DNA from: Odontesthes bonariensis
Taxonomy: Eukaryota > Chordata > Actinopteri > Atheriniformes > Atherinopsidae
Length of the DNA stretch: 64,000 nt
Direction of reading: 5' to 3'
Assembly (NCBI RefSeq): GCF_027942865.1
Contig: NC_134506.1
Location: 15,336,436 to 15,400,435 of the forward strand
Below, in pieces: positions 60,091 through 64,000 of this stretch. Below the pieces are notes generated by a model. That model was not told the origin of the DNA. It made no database searches and saw only the letters and a program-made list of their open reading frames with translations. Numbering within the stretch: the first letter of the stretch is position 1; the number at the start of each line of letters is the position of its first letter. Both the position numbers and the translations under genes were made by a program.

Positions 60091-61924
60091 CTATGTCAGC
60101 CCAATTTCCTCTAAGACACTCCGTGGTGCTTCGGCCTCCTGCAGAAGAGAAGTGAGAAATGTTGCTGAAGTCGTACCGTTTGTTCATCCATCACATTTTT
60201 AATAGCAAAGTATCATTTCAACTCACGATTCATAACTGTTCTATGAGTCATACAGTCCTTACAGGCCTGCATATTCAGATATGCCTTGATAACAATAGTA
60301 CTGCATGCTTTGCTAAAAATAAACAGCTGAGCAGTCAATCTGTGAGCACACGCAGACAGCAATGTAAACCTGCATGCTGGCATATAGAAGAGAGGTGTTG
60401 ATCAAGGGCTGTGGACTTAGAAGAAACGCATGACAGCAGGTGCGGACGGTCGCAAGGCAGAAAATCAATGCATCGACATCTGACAACGACCCTTGTGTCT
60501 GACGCGTCGGTGAGATAAACGGACTAATTATCTCCAGCAATTTGGAACCTTAAAGGGATAGTTCGCCTCTTTTGACATGAAGCTGTATGACATCCCATAT
60601 TAGCAATATCATTTATGAACATTGACTTACCCCCCGCTGCGTCCTGTGAGCCGAGTTCCAGCTGAGTTTTGGCGTCCACGAAGGTAGTCCGGCTAGTTGG
60701 CTGGGGCTTGAAAAATAAAGCGTCTTGCTTCTCAAAACAATATGCGTTCAAAAGAGTAATACATTTGCGTCACAAAACCGTTCACCAAAAAAAGTAAGAC
60801 CTCACAATCGCTTGGCGCTATTTCTCTCTACCTTCATATCAATGTGTACAGCCACCTGCCGATAGCTGCACCTGTTACGGTGTTTACTGCTCGGAAGCAG
60901 GGGACTGCTCGGTCTGCACAGTTTACACAGCACGCAGTGATACGAAGGGAGAGAAAATTGCGCCAAGCGATTGTGAGGTCTGACTTTTTCCGGATGATCG
61001 ATTTTGTGATGCAAATGTATTACTCTTTTGAACGCATATTGTTTTGAGAAGCAAAATGCTTTATTTTTGTGGCCCAAGCCAACTAGCCGGACTACCTTCG
61101 TCAACGCCAAAACGAGGCCGGAACTCCGCTCACAGGACGCAGCGGGGGGTAAGTCAATGTTCATAAATGATATTGCTAATATGGGATGTCATACAGCTTC
61201 ATGTCAAAAGAGGCAAACTGTCCCTTTAACAATAAATCGGTCATTTAAAGAATAAAAATAACAAAACATACTAAATAAATGTACTGCTCCCTGCTTTCAA
61301 AAAGTGGCAGTTAAATTCTTTAGCGTTAGACCGTCACTTAATCAAAATAAGACACGAGCGGGCATCACTTTTGGCTGTAGAAATTTGTTGTGTGGACATT
61401 TTTTACAATTCCAATCATTTTGATGACAAAGTCTTCCAAATAAAATTAACTAAGGAAAGCACCTGCAGGTTAATGCACACTAAGAAATAATCAAATGTCC
61501 CCACGGTTATATCTCCAACCATGTCCTGTCAGTCTGTCAAATGGGTTCAGAATTGTGCTGCTGAAGAACTGATCTCACCTCCTGCAGCAGGTCGGCCTGC
61601 TCGATGGCCTTCAGCACATTCTTCTTGGATGTTTCCTGGGCCTCTCCGCCCAGCAGGAATTCATCAAGGATAAAGTAGGCCTTCTCAAAGTTGAAGATGA
61701 TATCCAGCTCGCACACCTGTCGGCACACAGAACGAACGATCAGAGCACATTATGTCCTGCGTGAATACACTATCTGGCAGTAACATCTCACATGCGTTAC
61801 GGTCACAAGACTCACGCTGCCAAAATATTTGTCCAGCAGTTCCACGTATCGATGGATGATCTCCAGAGTGATCAACTCATTGTCTTGATCCTCAACTGCG
61901 CAGCAGAAGTAGAGGCTGGCATAT
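60091..61924 (-). CDS. ap1s2: AP-1 complex sigma subunit (sigma-1B), C-terminal exons
   Basis: Three minus-strand exons: 61816-61924, 61579-61716 and 60091-60138. They encode [36 protein letters not shown], then [46 protein letters not shown], and finally [15 protein letters not shown] stop. These match sigma-1 adaptins almost residue for residue; the last exon fits AP1S2 better than AP1S1 (EEMGLA ending). The sigma subunit is part of the AP-1 clathrin adaptor core at the trans-Golgi network and endosomes, binding dileucine signals with gamma. The first exons (expected MQFMLLFSRQGK and MCSFLEWRDLK) were not found up to 64000 and should lie to the right. The 3' UTR is long (about 1.6 kb), with the polyadenylation signal at 58507-58512. 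Position next to zrsr2, convergent, matches human Xp22. Confidence 0.93.
60554..61225. mobile_element. foldback MITE, family B, complete copy
   Basis: This 672-bp element is flanked by TTAA (60550-60553 and 61226-61229). It starts AGGGATAGTTCGCCTC and ends with the inverse of AGGGACAGTTTGCCTC. The arms (about 280 bp) are close inverse copies; both contain GTAGTCCGGCTAGTTGGCT and CGCTTGGCGC. The centre is unpaired. It lies in the intron between the last two ap1s2 exons. The open frames of 67-120 residues it produces are element-derived. Confidence 0.88.
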
Positions 61925-62449
61925 CTGGTACACAGAGGGCAGAAATGCAACAGATCTAAATTAGCGACCTTTTGCATAAAAATGCAATTCATTAAGAAAA
62001 AAATACCTAAACATGGCAAAACAAATTCAGTTGGCTGTATCTGAATCTACTTTAAACTGTACATGAGGACAGAACAGGTAGTCCTTTGTGTGCAAAGATA
62101 ACACAGCACTCCCACAATACAGCAGTGTGCTCTCGTCTCCTGGAATTAATGTTGTTTGTTTTTCGTGGTGAAGCTGCAGCAGAAGCACAATGACTGATAA
62201 CCAACGTGACTTCTTTTAGATACTTTGTGCCATTTCCAAAATAAAAGATAATTTATCTGGAAAGAAAAACCTCAATTGAACTGACTGGTCGGAACATTTA
62301 GAGCTAAAGTGTAACTAAAATTCTAACTAAACACAAATTTCTAACTAAAACAGAGTGGGGGAAGCTGAAAACCTCTAAAGGAAATATTTTCTTCACCGTG
62401 CTGCAGCATTCACAGTTTTCAATCTGAAGGTAGGACCTGGCCTTCTTAA

Positions 62450-63106
62450 AGGAGGACTCCGGTATTTTCAACATTAAGCCTCTTTTCTGAGTCGTCTGCA
62501 ATGTTTTAGAACCCCCCTCACCGCTTTTTTGATGTTTACTGCTGTTTCCGGTATTTGCCATATTTTGATTCTTCTCAACCTGCTTCAGAATGGCAAGTCA
62601 TGTGCATGTCCAAAAAGGTCCGTAAAAGCACCATAAACGTCCGTTTTCAAAATCATCAACTCACCGGAGTGGTTACTGGTGTGCACTGGTAATCCATATC
62701 AAATTTCATGGCGAAAAGTTGCTTCTGTCGTGTTTTATTTGGCAGCTCGTTCATGCTCGCACTATTTTCTTAGCGGTGGCGGAGTAATATCAACGAACAT
62801 CCAGTACAAAATGTCAAATAAAACACGACAGAAGCAACTCTTTGCAACGAAATTTGATATGGATTACCAGTGCACACCAGTAACCACTCCGGTGAGTTGA
62901 TTATTTTGAAAACGGACGTTTATGGTGCTTTTACGGACCTCTTAGGACATGCGCATGACTTGCCATTCTGAAGCAGGTTGAGCAGAATCAAAATTAGGCA
63001 AATACCGGAGACAGCAGTAAACATCAAAAAAGCGGTGAGGGGGGTTCTAAAACATTGCAGACGACTCAGAAAAGAGGCTTAATGTTGAAAATACCGCAGT
63101 TCCCCT
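62450..63106. mobile_element. foldback MITE, family A, copy 2
   Basis: This 657-bp element is flanked by TTAA (62446-62449 and 63107-63110) and has the same internal sequence and fold as the copy at 9976-10634. Left end AGGAGGACTCCGGTATTTTC; right end inverse of AGGGGAACTGCGG. It lies in an ap1s2 intron upstream of the exon at 61816. Confidence 0.88.
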
Positions 63107-63377
63107 TTAATAATGTGACACGTCAAACTTTGTCCCAACATTCAGCAGTCAGGTGCTTTTCTTAGTCGCTGCCTTGCAAAAATGCATTGAAGAAATGTCA
63201 GTTATGGAAATGTACGCAAATAAAAATGTATTTTGCTTAAAACAGTGAGTCTTAACTCAGAATGATCAACATATTTCCCAGTGGGGGGTGTGGTAATTAT
63301 CTGAGTTACCAGATGGTTAAAAAGAGAAATCTAATCTCTGTCCTCGGGTCATCTCCCACCCTCTCTACGGCAGGCTG

Positions 63378-63760
63378 CAATAACACTTCCGAAAGGAGGT
63401 AAAGACTTACTCAAGTGTTCATCCTATCGTCCCATCTCCCTTTTAAATACAGACTACAAAGTTCTATCTAAAATTCTATCTACAAGATTGGAGAAGGTTA
63501 TGTCACATATAGTTTCACCGGACCAAACTGGCTTCATTTCAAACCGCCACTCTAGTTCAAATCTCAGGAGACTTCTCAATATTGTTTACTCTTCTCCATC
63601 ACACTCACCTGAAATGGCTATAACTCTCGATGCTGAAAAAGCATTCGACAGAGTCGAATGGCAGTATTTATTCTTCACCTTGAAAGCATTTGGATTTGAT
63701 GAGCTGAACAGGATGTCTAACTTTCAGAAATCTCAGCACGTGAGAAAATAATCACTGCAT
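63378..63760 (+). mobile_element. LINE-1/Tx1-like reverse transcriptase fragment
   Basis: From 63378 the plus strand reads ITLPKGGKDLLKCSSYRPIS, LLNTDYKVLSKILSTRLEKV, SPDQTGFISNRHSSSNLRRL and ITLDAEKAFDRVEW. These are fingers and palm motifs of L1-clade reverse transcriptases (catalytic Asp of A(x)KAFDRVEW present). The frame is open to 63751, but recognisable similarity ends after FGFDELNR, so the YADD-bearing part is absent here. It is a fragment inside an ap1s2 intron. Confidence 0.8.
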
Positions 63761-64000
63761 TGGTCTTGAATAGACAATCTCATGCAACCATCAAAAATGC
63801 AAAAGTGATGTAACAAACCAAACATGAACACATCCTCTTACTAAAGTCAAGTTTTCATATAGATAAAGTTTACAACAAACTCAGTGCAGCTTAATTGGAC
63901 CACCACTGACCATTTCTAAGTTTAACATGGCAAGTCTAAACTCCCTTGTTGAATTTTCCCAGGGCTTTCATCCTCATTTCAGTTTTCAATTGGAAAAACT

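Noticed and set aside
62000-64000. Upstream exons of ap1s2
   Set aside because: The expected LFSRQGK and FLEWRDLK segments were not found; they most likely lie beyond the right edge.

Overview
The window comes from a ray-finned (teleost) fish. Six vertebrate genes have compact multi-exon structures with GT-AG introns. The intergenic DNA is AT-rich with typical fish repeats: Tc1-like transposons, L2-like LINE tails, tRNA-type SINE-like repeats, TTAA-flanked foldback MITEs and GATA/CA microsatellites. There is no prokaryotic or organellar content.

Layout. 1-7205 is the first exon and part of intron 1 of a minus-strand homer2. 7206-8444 is a shared promoter zone. 8446-9833 is plus-strand ramac (cap methyltransferase activator). 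9834-23190 is a 13-kb gene-poor stretch full of old transposons. 23889-28913 is minus-strand btbd1 (8 coding exons). 29.1-31.4 kb holds a 152-bp tandem array and a dispersed repeat. 31427-32110 is a solo LTR. 32249-33073 is an unrecognised single-exon coiled-coil gene with its own CRE/TATA-type promoter. 34998-42369 is a 7.4-kb DNA transposon of Kolobok/T2 type. 45096-51682 is tm6sf1 (10 coding exons). 52950-58088 is zrsr2 (11 coding exons). 60091-61924 is the 3' part of ap1s2, which continues past the right edge. A LINE-1 reverse transcriptase fragment lies at the right edge.

homer2-ramac-btbd1-tm6sf1 is the order of human 15q25. zrsr2-ap1s2, convergent, is the order of human Xp22. The window therefore contains an evolutionary junction between two ancestral blocks. 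zrsr2 and ap1s2 end within about 60 bp of each other.

The most interesting object is the transposon at 34998-42369. It has matching AGGGAC ends, a perfect TTAA target duplication and a 14-exon minus-strand transposase gene. It also carries a plus-strand, three-exon gene whose last exon is the zinc-binding 'ballast' domain otherwise known from the cytoplasmic tail of the P2X7 receptor. The reading of that domain is cut by one in-frame TGA at a conserved cysteine, after which about 24 homologous codons follow. The transposase has at least one single-base homopolymer frameshift. At least three relatives of TTAAAGGRR type (two 660-bp foldback families and a one-ended piece) lie in the same window, so the locus looks repeatedly used by this transposon group.
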